DNA of 64,000 bases from Streptomyces jeddahensis (GTDB lineage Bacteria; Actinomycetota; Actinomycetes; Streptomycetales; Streptomycetaceae), in contig NZ_LOHS01000206.1 of NCBI RefSeq assembly GCF_001642995.1, positions 1 to 64,000 on the forward strand, given 5' to 3'. Positions 41,923-49,478 of this stretch are shown here, piece by piece; the stretch's first letter is position 1; each line of letters starts with the position of its first letter. A model generated the notes under the pieces. It did no database searches. It saw only the letters and a list, made by a program, of their open reading frames with translations, and had not been told where the DNA came from. The position numbers and the translations under genes are program-made.

Positions 41923-42824
41923 GTAACGACGGCGTGTGAGGCCAGGATCTCCGCCAGCGCCCGTGATGCCTGGCGGATCATCCCGGGGTTCGTGTCCCAG
42001 TAGTACGGCAGGGCGAGCACGGCCTGGTAGAGCGCCCAGCCCCGGCCGCGCAGCCATGAGGCGTCGTCGGCCTCGAGTTCGGCGCGGAAGCGGTGGCGGC
42101 TGTCGGCGGTGAAGAGGTTCCACGCGGGCAGCAGGTCGCACGCCGGGTCGCCGACGGCGAGAGTGCCGAAGTCGATCACTGCGGACAGGCGGCCGTCGAC
42201 GACGAGCAGGTTGCCCGGGAGCAAGTCGCCGTGTAGCCAGACGTCTTCGCCGTCCCAGGGAGCGGCGCTCAGCGACTCCTGCCATGAGCGGAGGGCGGCG
42301 GCGCCGTCGATCCGGTCGCCGAGCTCTGCGATCGAGCGGCGGACCGACTCGTCGTGTTCCGCGAGCGGTCCGCCTCGGCCGCCGGGGGAACGCGGACGGG
42401 CTCCCGTCGTGTCGACCCGGCGCAACGCCCTGACGAACGCGGCGAGATCGACCGCCGCCTGGTTCATGTCGTCGATCGTGCCGTTCGCGTTCTCTCCGGG
42501 CAGCCACTCGTACACCGACCAGTCGAAGGGATAGCCCTCCGCCGGATGTCCCATCGCCAGCTGCACCGGCAGGGCGAGCGGCACGTGCGGCGCGAGCCTG
42601 GGCAGCCACTCCGCCTCTTTCGCCGCCTGTTCGGTGGCCCAGCCGATGCGTGGCAGCCGAACGGCCAGCTGGTCGCCGAGCCGGTAGACGTCGTGATCAG
42701 TCCCGTACGAGGGGACCAGCTCGACCGGTAGACCGGCCCACTGCGGGAACTGGCCGCCGAGCAGGCGCCGTACGAGCGCCACGTCGGTCCCGACCTCGTC
42801 GGCGTGCATCTTCGTTTCGCTCAT
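41919..42824 (-). CDS. Aminoglycoside phosphotransferase family protein
   Basis: APH-fold kinase of 301 aa. The catalytic loop is VWLHGDLLPGNLL (about residue 195), the metal-binding Asp is in VIDFGTLAVGDPACDL (about 215), and the N-lobe shows PSYGTDHDVYRLGDQLAVRLPR. Such enzymes phosphorylate aminoglycosides, macrolides, phenicols or cellular sugars and amines. It is first in a two-gene unit with an MFS transporter, which favours drug resistance. Starts at 42833 and 42824 are both possible; neither has a clear site. Confidence 0.83.
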   Translation of the reverse strand: MSETKMHADEVGTDVALVRRLLGGQFPQWAGLPVELVPSYGTDHDVYRLGDQLAVRLPRIGWATEQAAKEAEWLPRLAPHVPLALPVQLAMGHPAEGYPFDWSVYEWLPGENANGTIDDMNQAAVDLAAFVRALRRVDTTGARPRSPGGRGGPLAEHDESVRRSIAELGDRIDGAAALRSWQESLSAAPWDGEDVWLHGDLLPGNLLVVDGRLSAVIDFGTLAVGDPACDLLPAWNLFTADSRHRFRAELEADDASWLRGRGWALYQAVLALPYYWDTNPGMIRQASRALAEILASHAVVT

Positions 42825-42922
42825 CGGCCGCATGGTCGGCGAATCGCGCCCGCCACAGCAACCCGTTTTCGGCGGCGGGGCGCAGGTACGCTCGGAGCAC
42901 GGGCAGTGAGGGAGAGGCGGGG

Positions 42923-43789
42923 GTGGCCGTGACCAGTCGTTTGCTGATGCCGTGTCGACGCGCCGGCGTGCGGACAGCGGGAGAAGCCAGTCTTGGTGCG
43001 GGTGTGGGCGGTTCGGTGGCGCCCACCGCGATCCTGGACTGGGGGCATCCGCTCGTCGCGGCGCTGGTGGCCCGGGTGCGCCGCGATGCGGCGGCGCGGG
43101 GCGCAGGGAGCCCGCGCGAGGCGCTGCAGGTGGCGCACGGGATCATCGCCCGCGGTGTGCGGCCTGTGTACTCGGTCGAGGACCGGCGTCGGACCTCGCG
43201 GACCATGCGGCTCGGCCGTGGCTCGTGCAGCCAGCGGATGGCCGCCCTGGAGTCGGTCGCCCGGGCGATGGACGTGCCTACGCGGGTGCGCGGGCTGCTC
43301 GTCGACGGAGTCTTCTGGTATCCGCGCTTTCCCCGGTTCAGGCCGCTTGTGCCGGAGCAGGTGCTGCTGGCGTGGCCCGAATTCCTGCTGCAGAAGGAGC
43401 AGGAACCGGCGCAGGAGCAGGGGCAGGAGCAGAGTCACGCTCAAGGGCTGGAATGGGTTCCGATCGGCGAGCTGTTCCGGAGCCCGGCAGAGCGCGGCGG
43501 CGGCTCCGGGGGCGGTGCGTTCACCAATCGGGGCGGTGAGACCCTCTTCGACGCCGTGGCCCGCACGGCGGTGGACTGGGACGGGACGCAGAGCTGCGGG
43601 ATGCCGGGCGGCGCCGGGTGCGATCTGTCGGCGCACGTTCTCGTCGATCTCGGATACTTCGGCTCCCGCGACGCACTCTTCGCGCGCCACGGCCAGACCC
43701 TGTGCTGGCCGGCCCGCAGGCTCAGCGAGCCGGTGCTCGGCCGCTGGAGCGCGGGCGCGGGCGCCGACGCCGGGCCCACCTCGCCCTGA
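42923..43789 (+). CDS. Transglutaminase-like superfamily protein
   Basis: Protein of 288 aa. The segment LGRGSCSQRMAALESVARAM followed by VPTRVRGLLVDGVFWYPRF resembles the transglutaminase-like cysteine protease fold, with the putative nucleophile Cys in GSCSQR; the His and Asp partners cannot be placed with certainty. A Gln/Glu-rich insert lies near residues 155-172. The C-terminal third has no recognised domain. The GTG at 42923 follows a purine-rich stretch; GTG at 42929 is an alternative. It is divergent from the phosphotransferase gene. Function unknown. Confidence 0.6.
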   Translation: MAVTSRLLMPCRRAGVRTAGEASLGAGVGGSVAPTAILDWGHPLVAALVARVRRDAAARGAGSPREALQVAHGIIARGVRPVYSVEDRRRTSRTMRLGRGSCSQRMAALESVARAMDVPTRVRGLLVDGVFWYPRFPRFRPLVPEQVLLAWPEFLLQKEQEPAQEQGQEQSHAQGLEWVPIGELFRSPAERGGGSGGGAFTNRGGETLFDAVARTAVDWDGTQSCGMPGGAGCDLSAHVLVDLGYFGSRDALFARHGQTLCWPARRLSEPVLGRWSAGAGADAGPTSP

Positions 43790-43807
43790 GCTCGCCTTGA
43801 TCACGGT

Positions 43808-44350
43808 TCACGGGCGAACGCGACCAGCCCCATGCCCACCCCGGGTCGCCAGCAGATCCAGCGCCCGCTCCCAGCCGAACCCGTCCGCGCCGCCTTCGTG
43901 ACGGTCACCGAACAGCACACCCATCCGGCTCAGCCTCGCCACGCTCTCCTCGTACGCGGGATGCGCGGCCAGCCCGTCGCTCACGCGCGGCAGCACCGCG
44001 ATCGGGACGCCGAGGCCGGACGCCTCACAGAGGGTGCCCAGCGCCAGCGTGTCGGCTATCCCGGCAGCCCACTTGTTGATCGTGTTGAAGGTGGCCGGCG
44101 CGACCGCGACGGCGTCCGGGTCGGGGAACGGCCGCGGATCACCCGGGGAACGCCAGGCCGAGCGGATCGGGTAGCCCGTCTGCGCCTCGATGGCCACCGC
44201 GTCGATGAAGCCCAGGCCGAGCGGCGTGGCGATGACTCCGACGTCCCAGTTCCGCTCCTGGGCCGCGGTGATCAGTTTGCTGACCTCCTCGGCGACTCCG
44301 GCGGCGCATACGACGACGTAGAGGAAGGGCTTGTCGGCCTGTCGGGTCAC
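43808..44350 (-). CDS. Flavoprotein of the HFCD family
   Basis: Protein of 180 aa with the flavoprotein (PPC decarboxylase/EpiD-like) fold: LYVVVCAAGVAEEVSKLI at the N-terminus, VAVAPATFNTINKWAAGIAD (FMN-binding region, about 95-115) and LGTLCEASGLGVPIAVLP. It binds FMN and may decarboxylate or otherwise oxidise a small substrate. A GTG start at 44350 places the first strand at the N-terminus; the ORF opens at 44398. It is convergent with the transglutaminase-like gene and downstream of the histidine kinase, with no clear operon partner. Confidence 0.8.
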   Translation of the reverse strand: MTRQADKPFLYVVVCAAGVAEEVSKLITAAQERNWDVGVIATPLGLGFIDAVAIEAQTGYPIRSAWRSPGDPRPFPDPDAVAVAPATFNTINKWAAGIADTLALGTLCEASGLGVPIAVLPRVSDGLAAHPAYEESVARLSRMGVLFGDRHEGGADGFGWERALDLLATRGGHGAGRVRP

Positions 44351-44438
44351 GTGCGGGCTCCGGATGGAAGGAGAAAGGGACGAGACGGTTCCCACCACCC
44401 TGCCGCATGAAGGCGTCGGACGGCGGGACGGAGCCGGC

Positions 44439-45881
44439 TTACACCGCCCGCCGGCCCCGCTTCCCCACCGTGAACCCGATCACCGCCCCGCCCCCCGGCC
44501 GCCGCCGGGCGAACGGAGTTCCGCCGTGGGACGCGGCCACCTCGCGGACGATGGAGAGGCCGAGTCCGGAGCCGGGCAGGCCCCGGGCGTCGGGGGCGCG
44601 GTAGAAGCGGTCGAAGACGCGCGGCAGGTGCTCCTCGGCGATACCGGGGCCGCGGTCGCGTACCTCGACGCGGGCGGTGCCCTCCGCGTCCGCCGCTGCG
44701 GTGACGACGATCTCGATGGGGGCCGTGCCTCCGGGGTCGAACTTGGCGGCGTTCTCCACGAGGTTGGAGACCGCGCGCTGGAGGGCGGCGGGCCGGCCCT
44801 CGACGACCGTGCCCGCCATGTCGCCTGCGGCCACCTGCACGGTGACGACCCGGCCGGTACGGCGTCGGGCCGCCCCCGCCACGTCCTCCGCGACCTCGCC
44901 GAGCGCCACCTCCACCACCGGCTCGTCGTCCTGCTGGCCGGCGGCGAGGTCCACCAACTCGTTGACCAGGTCGGTCAGTTCGCGGGACTCCTCCGCCAGG
45001 TCCGCGACGAGTTCTTCGCGGGCTGCGGGCGGCAGCTCGTCGATGCGGCGCAGGAGCGAGATGTTCGTACGCAGGGATGTGAGCGGCGTACGGAGTTCGT
45101 GGCCCGCGTCCTGGACGAGACGCCGCTGGTCGTCGACGGACTGCGCGAGCCGCCCCAGCATGCGGTCGAAGGCGCGGCCGAGCCGGCCCACCTCGTCCCG
45201 TCCGGCGACCGGCACCTGGGTGTCGAGGCGCCCGGTGCGCGCGACGCCCTCGGCGACGTCGGTCAGCCGTACGAGGCGGCCGGTGATGCGCCGGGCCAGC
45301 CACCAGCCGAACAGACCGGCGGCCACGACGATCGCGGCGACCAGCGCGACCGTACGTTTCTGCAGCTCCCTCAGCAGGTCCTCCGTGTCGCTGAACTCCT
45401 GGGCGACCTGCACCGCGCCCCGGCCGCCGCCGAGCGCCACGGTCGCGACCCGGTACTGGTGCTCGCCGACCTCGACCTCGTCGTGCACCGCCTTCGTGCC
45501 CGCCGTCCGGGCGTCGGTGGTGCTCCGGTCGTCCGCCCCGACGGGCAGGGGCGGGTTTCCCCTGTCCACGATCCGGCCGCCGGGCCCGAGCACCTGGACG
45601 TTGGTGCGGGTGGACCTGATCAGGTTGTCGCGCGGGCCGTCGTGGTCCGCGTCCGTGGACGTGAAGTCGTCGGGCGCGAGCGCCCGGTGCTGCCTCACCT
45701 CCTCCTGCAGACCGTGGACGACCTCGTCGAACACCGCCCGCTGATCGACCCGGACCAACCGTGCCGCCGCGTCATAGCTGAGGAAGCCGATGAGCACGGT
45801 CACGGCCGCCGCCACCGCCGCGAACGACACAGCGAACGTGGTGCGCAGGGAGGACGGCGGCCGAACCCCGGGGCGGCGCAT
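44439..45881 (-). CDS. OmpR-type sensor histidine kinase
   Basis: Two-pass membrane kinase of 480 aa. The first helix (about 12-35) and second (about 170-190) bracket a sensor domain of about 135 residues. HAMP (about 190-245) is followed by HisKA with the phospho-His in VQDAGHELRTPLTSLR (about 260) and HATPase_c (VSNLVENAAKFDPGG; DRGPGIAEEHLPRVFDRF; GSGLGLSIV). It starts 1 nt after the response-regulator stop. Its signal is unknown; the neighbouring GT-C-like gene suggests a link to envelope glycans. Confidence 0.92.
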   Translation of the reverse strand: MRRPGVRPPSSLRTTFAVSFAAVAAAVTVLIGFLSYDAAARLVRVDQRAVFDEVVHGLQEEVRQHRALAPDDFTSTDADHDGPRDNLIRSTRTNVQVLGPGGRIVDRGNPPLPVGADDRSTTDARTAGTKAVHDEVEVGEHQYRVATVALGGGRGAVQVAQEFSDTEDLLRELQKRTVALVAAIVVAAGLFGWWLARRITGRLVRLTDVAEGVARTGRLDTQVPVAGRDEVGRLGRAFDRMLGRLAQSVDDQRRLVQDAGHELRTPLTSLRTNISLLRRIDELPPAAREELVADLAEESRELTDLVNELVDLAAGQQDDEPVVEVALGEVAEDVAGAARRRTGRVVTVQVAAGDMAGTVVEGRPAALQRAVSNLVENAAKFDPGGTAPIEIVVTAAADAEGTARVEVRDRGPGIAEEHLPRVFDRFYRAPDARGLPGSGLGLSIVREVAASHGGTPFARRRPGGGAVIGFTVGKRGRRAV

Positions 45882-45882
45882 G

Positions 45883-46761
45883 TCAGTCCTCTCTGAGGAC
45901 GTAGCCGACGCCTCGCACGGTGTGGATGAGCGGGGGCAGCCCCGGTTCGTCCATCTTGCGGCGCAGGTATCCGACGTACACGGCGAGGTTCTTGGAGCCG
46001 GGGCCGAAGTCGTAGCCCCAGATACGGTCGTAGATCGTCGAGTGGTCGAGGACGATGCCCGTGTTGCGGGCGAGCAGTTCCAGCAGGTCGAACTCCGTCC
46101 TCGTCAGTTCGAGCTCGCGCGTGCCGCGCCAGGCGCGCCGGGCCGGCGGGTCGATGCGCAGGTCCCCCACCGTCACGACCTGGCCGTCATGGACGGCGCG
46201 GGCGGGAGCCTCGGGCACGGGCCGGCCATCGGGTGCGAGGGGCTGGGGCTGCTGCCCGGGCTGGGGCGTGCCGGTTCCGGTGCGCCGCAGCAGGGCCCGG
46301 AGCCGTGCGAAGACCTCGTCCACGTCGAAGGGCTTGACCACGTAGTCGTCGGCGCCCGCGTCCAGCCCTGCGATGCGGTCCGCCGTCTCCACGCGCGCGG
46401 TGAGCATCAGGATCGGCGTACGGTCGCCCTCCGCGCGCAGCACGCGGCACACCTGCAGGCCGTCGATGCCCGGCATCATCACGTCCAGTACGAGGACGTC
46501 CGGCCTGCCGCGATGCGCCTGGGCGAGCGCCTCGACGCCGTCGGCGACGGCGGTGACGTCGTACCCCTCCAGCGTCAGCGCCCGCTCCAGGGCGTGCCGG
46601 ATGGCGCGGTCGTCCTCGGCCAGGAGCACGGTGTGGCGGGCGGACTCGGGCGCCCGCTCGGGCCCGGGCGCCGACCCGGACACGGGTTCTGGCCCGTGCG
46701 CCGACTCGGGCACAGGTTCGGGCGCCGGCTCGGACGCGGGTTCGGTCGCAGTGTGGGGCAC
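45883..46761 (-). CDS. OmpR-type response regulator with Pro-rich head
   Basis: Response regulator of 292 aa. The receiver domain (about 43-160) has HTVLLAEDDRAIRHAL, phospho-acceptor in VLVLDVMMPGIDGLQ and the Lys in YVVKPFDVDEVF; the winged-helix DNA-binding domain (about 200-290) ends with IHTVRGVGYVL. The GTG at 46761 adds about 43 residues of Glu/Pro/Ala/Ser repeats before the receiver, unusual for this family, and has no clear Shine-Dalgarno; a GTG at the receiver start (VLLAEDD) is an alternative. A direct-repeat array upstream fits autoregulation. Confidence 0.9.
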   Translation of the reverse strand: MPHTATEPASEPAPEPVPESAHGPEPVSGSAPGPERAPESARHTVLLAEDDRAIRHALERALTLEGYDVTAVADGVEALAQAHRGRPDVLVLDVMMPGIDGLQVCRVLRAEGDRTPILMLTARVETADRIAGLDAGADDYVVKPFDVDEVFARLRALLRRTGTGTPQPGQQPQPLAPDGRPVPEAPARAVHDGQVVTVGDLRIDPPARRAWRGTRELELTRTEFDLLELLARNTGIVLDHSTIYDRIWGYDFGPGSKNLAVYVGYLRRKMDEPGLPPLIHTVRGVGYVLRED

Positions 46762-46821
46762 GGGCCCAGTGTGCCAAGACCACCGGCCGATATGCCCTGA
46801 CGAGAGCCCCTGCGGTGCTCT

Positions 46822-46862
46822 TCTTACCGGCCTCTCACCGCGGGTCTTACCTGCCTCTCACC
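46822..46862. promoter_or_regulatory. Direct-repeat array, likely response-regulator box
   Basis: TCTTACC at 46822, TCTCACC at 46833, TCTTACC at 46845 and TCTCACC at 46856 repeat at 11-, 12- and 11-bp steps, one helical turn each. A fifth GCTTACC lies at 46878, two turns on. It sits between the divergent response regulator (46761) and paralogue 2 (47010), as expected for OmpR-family binding sites. Confidence 0.7.
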
Positions 46863-46911
46863 GCGGCCGGTGGGCCGGCTTACCTCCGGCGGTCAGGGTG
46901 TGACGCGCCGG

Positions 46912-47013
46912 GTGCGGCCGTCGCTGCGCGGAGGCCTGTATGAAGCGGGCCTGCAGGAAGCGGAGGCCTGCATGAAGCGGGCCTGTATGAAGCTACGGGG
47001 AGGGGCGGTATGA
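46912..47013 (+). CDS. Candidate 33-aa upstream ORF with tandem repeats
   Basis: A GTG at 46912 opens a 33-codon frame whose stop TGA overlaps the ATG of paralogue 2 (ATGA at 47010-47013). It spans four imperfect 15-17 bp units (46933-46994) and reads LYEAGLQEAEA then MKRACMKLRGG. An internal ATG at 46972 would give 13 aa. No strong site precedes the GTG; the GGGAGGGG near its end serves the next gene. It may be a leader ORF or chance. Confidence 0.3.
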   Translation: MRPSLRGGLYEAGLQEAEACMKRACMKLRGGAV

Positions 47014-48674
47014 AAACGGAGCACGTCAGGACGAGCCACCCGACGCAAGCCGGAGGCAACGCGACCGCAGGCCCGGCCACGAGCGTGCCCGTCGACCGCG
47101 TACAGCCAACCGGCCGGACCACGACCATCACCGCTCCCGCAGGTCGCAGCGGCAGAGCCGCCGACCCGACGGGACAAGCCGGCGGGCCGCGCCGTCAGCG
47201 GTTTCCCCCAGCGCTCCGGCGCCGGCCCGCCCCTTGGCTCGCTCTCGTCGCCCTTGCGTACGCCACCGTCCAGCTCGCCGCCGTCGTCCCGCACATCGGG
47301 CACGTTCTCGGCTGGGACGAGACCGTCTACGTGTCGCAGGTCGACCCGCGCACCCCCGCCGCGTACTTCAGCGCCCCGCGCTCGCGCGGCATCAGCATGC
47401 TGGTGGCGCCCGTGCTCGCCGTGACGTCGGACCCCTTCGTCCTGCGGATCGTGCTCGCGCTGCTGTCGGCGGCCGCGCTGTATGCCGCGTTCCGGGTCTG
47501 GCGGCCCCTGGTGGGGCGTGGCACGACGGCGCTCGCCGCGCTGCTGTTCGCGGGCCTGTGGACGACCATCCTGTACGGTCCGCAGGCCATGCCCAACCTG
47601 TGGGTGGCGCTCGGTGCGGTCGCCACAGCAGGCTGGTTCCTCAGGACGGGGAGGGGCGCGCGGCGGTCTGCGCCCTGGTGGATGGCCGCCTGCCTCGCCG
47701 CCACCGCCCTCCTGCGCCTGCCGGACGCGGGCTGGCTCGCCCTCCCCCTCATCGGCACGGCCGCCCTCATACGCGAACGGCGCCGCGCCCTCCCCTGGCT
47801 GCTCGGCGGGCTCGCCGCGGGCGGTGCCCAGTGGGTGGTCGAGGCGTACCGCCGGTTCGGCGGAATCCCGCAGCGGCTGCGGGTGTCCGGCGCCACCGAG
47901 GGCGGGATGAGCCCGCACCTCAACCTTGGCAACGCATGGCGTGCCCTCAATGGTCCCGATCTGTGCCGCCCCTGCACCGTCCCGCTCCGCCATCCCGAAC
48001 TGACCGTCTGGTGGCTGGCGCTGCCGCTGCTCACGGCGGCGGCCCTCGTCCTCGCGTTCGCGGACCACCGTCGTGGCAGGGTCGGCGCCGACGCGCGCAC
48101 CCCCGCCGGCACGGCCCGTCCCTTCGCGGTCACCGCCGTCCCCGTGGCCTGCGCCGCGTCACTCGCCGTGCCCTATCTCCTGCTGCTCGGCTACTTCGCC
48201 CCGCGCTTCCTGCTGCCGACGTACGCGCTGCTCGCCCTCCCCATCGCGGCGCTGCTCATCCGGGCCGCGCGCGCCCGGGCCCTGCTCGCTGCCGCCGTCG
48301 CCCTGGCCGTCGCGGGGCAACTCGGCTCCCAGTACGCGGTGCTCGAGCGCCTGACAGCGGAGGCGGCCGCCGTCGACCACCGGTACCAGACGGCCGCCGA
48401 CGACCTGCACGCCCTCGGATTGCGCGCCCCGTGCCTGGTCACAGGTCCGCGGGCACTCCCGGTGGCGTACGACGCGGGCTGCGCGTCCGCCGAGACGAGC
48501 GGCAACAACCGCTCCGTCACCACCAGGGAGCTCCTGCACCGGGCGGGCCGGCAGCCGACCGTCGCCCTGACCGCCGGCGGCCGCCGTCCTCCGCGGTACG
48601 CCCTCGGCTGGACCGCGCACGTGCTGCCGGGCACGGGCGGCTGGACGGCGTGGCGCGCTCCGTCGCAGCGGTGA
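47010..48674 (+). CDS. GT-C-like polytopic membrane protein, paralogue 2
   Basis: Membrane protein of 554 aa, paralogous to 15296-16894. Shared landmarks are VLGWDETVYVSQVDPRTPAA in the first outer loop, YGPQAMPNLWVAL, the Cys loop LCRPCTVPLRHPE, and the soluble C-terminal part (APCLVTGPRALPVAYDAGC). The N-terminus has about 75 polar residues before the first helix. About ten helices suggest a GT-C-type transferase using a lipid-linked sugar; the acidic pair in the first loop is the candidate catalytic site. GGGAGGGG lies 4 nt before the ATG. It is divergent from the OmpR-type two-component system. Confidence 0.6.
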   Translation: MKTEHVRTSHPTQAGGNATAGPATSVPVDRVQPTGRTTTITAPAGRSGRAADPTGQAGGPRRQRFPPALRRRPAPWLALVALAYATVQLAAVVPHIGHVLGWDETVYVSQVDPRTPAAYFSAPRSRGISMLVAPVLAVTSDPFVLRIVLALLSAAALYAAFRVWRPLVGRGTTALAALLFAGLWTTILYGPQAMPNLWVALGAVATAGWFLRTGRGARRSAPWWMAACLAATALLRLPDAGWLALPLIGTAALIRERRRALPWLLGGLAAGGAQWVVEAYRRFGGIPQRLRVSGATEGGMSPHLNLGNAWRALNGPDLCRPCTVPLRHPELTVWWLALPLLTAAALVLAFADHRRGRVGADARTPAGTARPFAVTAVPVACAASLAVPYLLLLGYFAPRFLLPTYALLALPIAALLIRAARARALLAAAVALAVAGQLGSQYAVLERLTAEAAAVDHRYQTAADDLHALGLRAPCLVTGPRALPVAYDAGCASAETSGNNRSVTTRELLHRAGRQPTVALTAGGRRPPRYALGWTAHVLPGTGGWTAWRAPSQR

Positions 48675-48731
48675 ACGGCACGCCCTGCGTCGCAGGGCTC
48701 GGCGACCCGCGCGCCAGCGAACCGCGCCCGG

Positions 48732-49478
48732 TCAGCCGACCCGGAGCGCCGCCAGCTGCTGCTCGAAGGGGATCACTTCCAGCGGCTTGCCGTCGGTCTC
48801 GCCCGCGGGCCTGCGAGCCGCAGGTACCGACTCCGCCGACCCCGCCGAACCCATCTGCGCCAACGACTCCGCCGACCCCACCTGCGCCACCTGCGCCAAC
48901 GGCTCCACAGGCCGGCCCACCGCCCCCATCAGCGCCGCGAGCTCCCCGCCCGCCCGTTCGATACGGGCCGCGAGGCCGTCCGCGCCCCAGTCCTCGGACG
49001 CGGCGTACACCGCCGTCGGCACGACGACGGCCCGCAGGTACGCGAACAGCGGGCGCAACGCGTGCTCCAAGACGAGCGAGTGGCGGGCCGTGCCGCCGGT
49101 CGCCGCGATCAGGACCGGCTTTCCGGCGAGGGCGTCCTTGTCGATCACATCGAAGAACGACTTGAACAGGCCGCTGTAGGAGGCGGTGAAGACCGGCGTG
49201 ACGACGATCAGTCCGTCCGCGCCCGTCACGGCGTCGATGGCGCGGCTCAGCGCCGGGCCGGGGAAGCCGGTGACGAAGTTGTTGGCGATCTCCACGGCCA
49301 GGTCGCGCAGTTCGACCACCTGCGGTTCCGTGTCCGCCGGGAGCCGCTCCACGGTCGCGGCCGCCAGCCGGTCGGCCAGCAGCCGGGTGGACGACGGGAC
49401 GCTCAGCCCGGCCGATACGACGACGAGCTTCATGCCTGCGTCCTTCATGCCTGCGAGCTTCATGCCTGCGTCCTTCAT
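48732..49478 (-). CDS. NADPH-dependent FMN reductase
   Basis: Flavodoxin-like reductase of 248 aa (CE1759-type). The core starts MKLVVVSAGLSVPSSTRLLA, with VTPVFTASYSGLFKSFFDVI and LIAATGGTARHSLVLEHALR forming the FMN site. It supplies reduced FMN to the adjacent luciferase-like monooxygenase, whose stop overlaps its first ATG (ATGA). The start is blurred by a 15-bp tandem repeat giving four in-frame ATGs at 49478, 49463, 49448 and 49433; only the last begins the conserved fold. The C-terminus carries short Ala/Gln/Gly/Ser repeats. Confidence 0.86.
   Translation of the reverse strand: MKDAGMKLAGMKDAGMKLVVVSAGLSVPSSTRLLADRLAAATVERLPADTEPQVVELRDLAVEIANNFVTGFPGPALSRAIDAVTGADGLIVVTPVFTASYSGLFKSFFDVIDKDALAGKPVLIAATGGTARHSLVLEHALRPLFAYLRAVVVPTAVYAASEDWGADGLAARIERAGGELAALMGAVGRPVEPLAQVAQVGSAESLAQMGSAGSAESVPAARRPAGETDGKPLEVIPFEQQLAALRVG
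49419..49478. repeat. 15-bp tandem repeat at FMN reductase start
   Basis: On the minus strand ATGAAGGACGCAGGC and ATGAAGCTCGCAGGC alternate, then a third full unit, then ATGAAGCTCGTCGTC where the conserved protein begins. Each unit is five codons starting with ATG, so gain or loss would preserve frame and leave a start. Confidence 0.85.
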
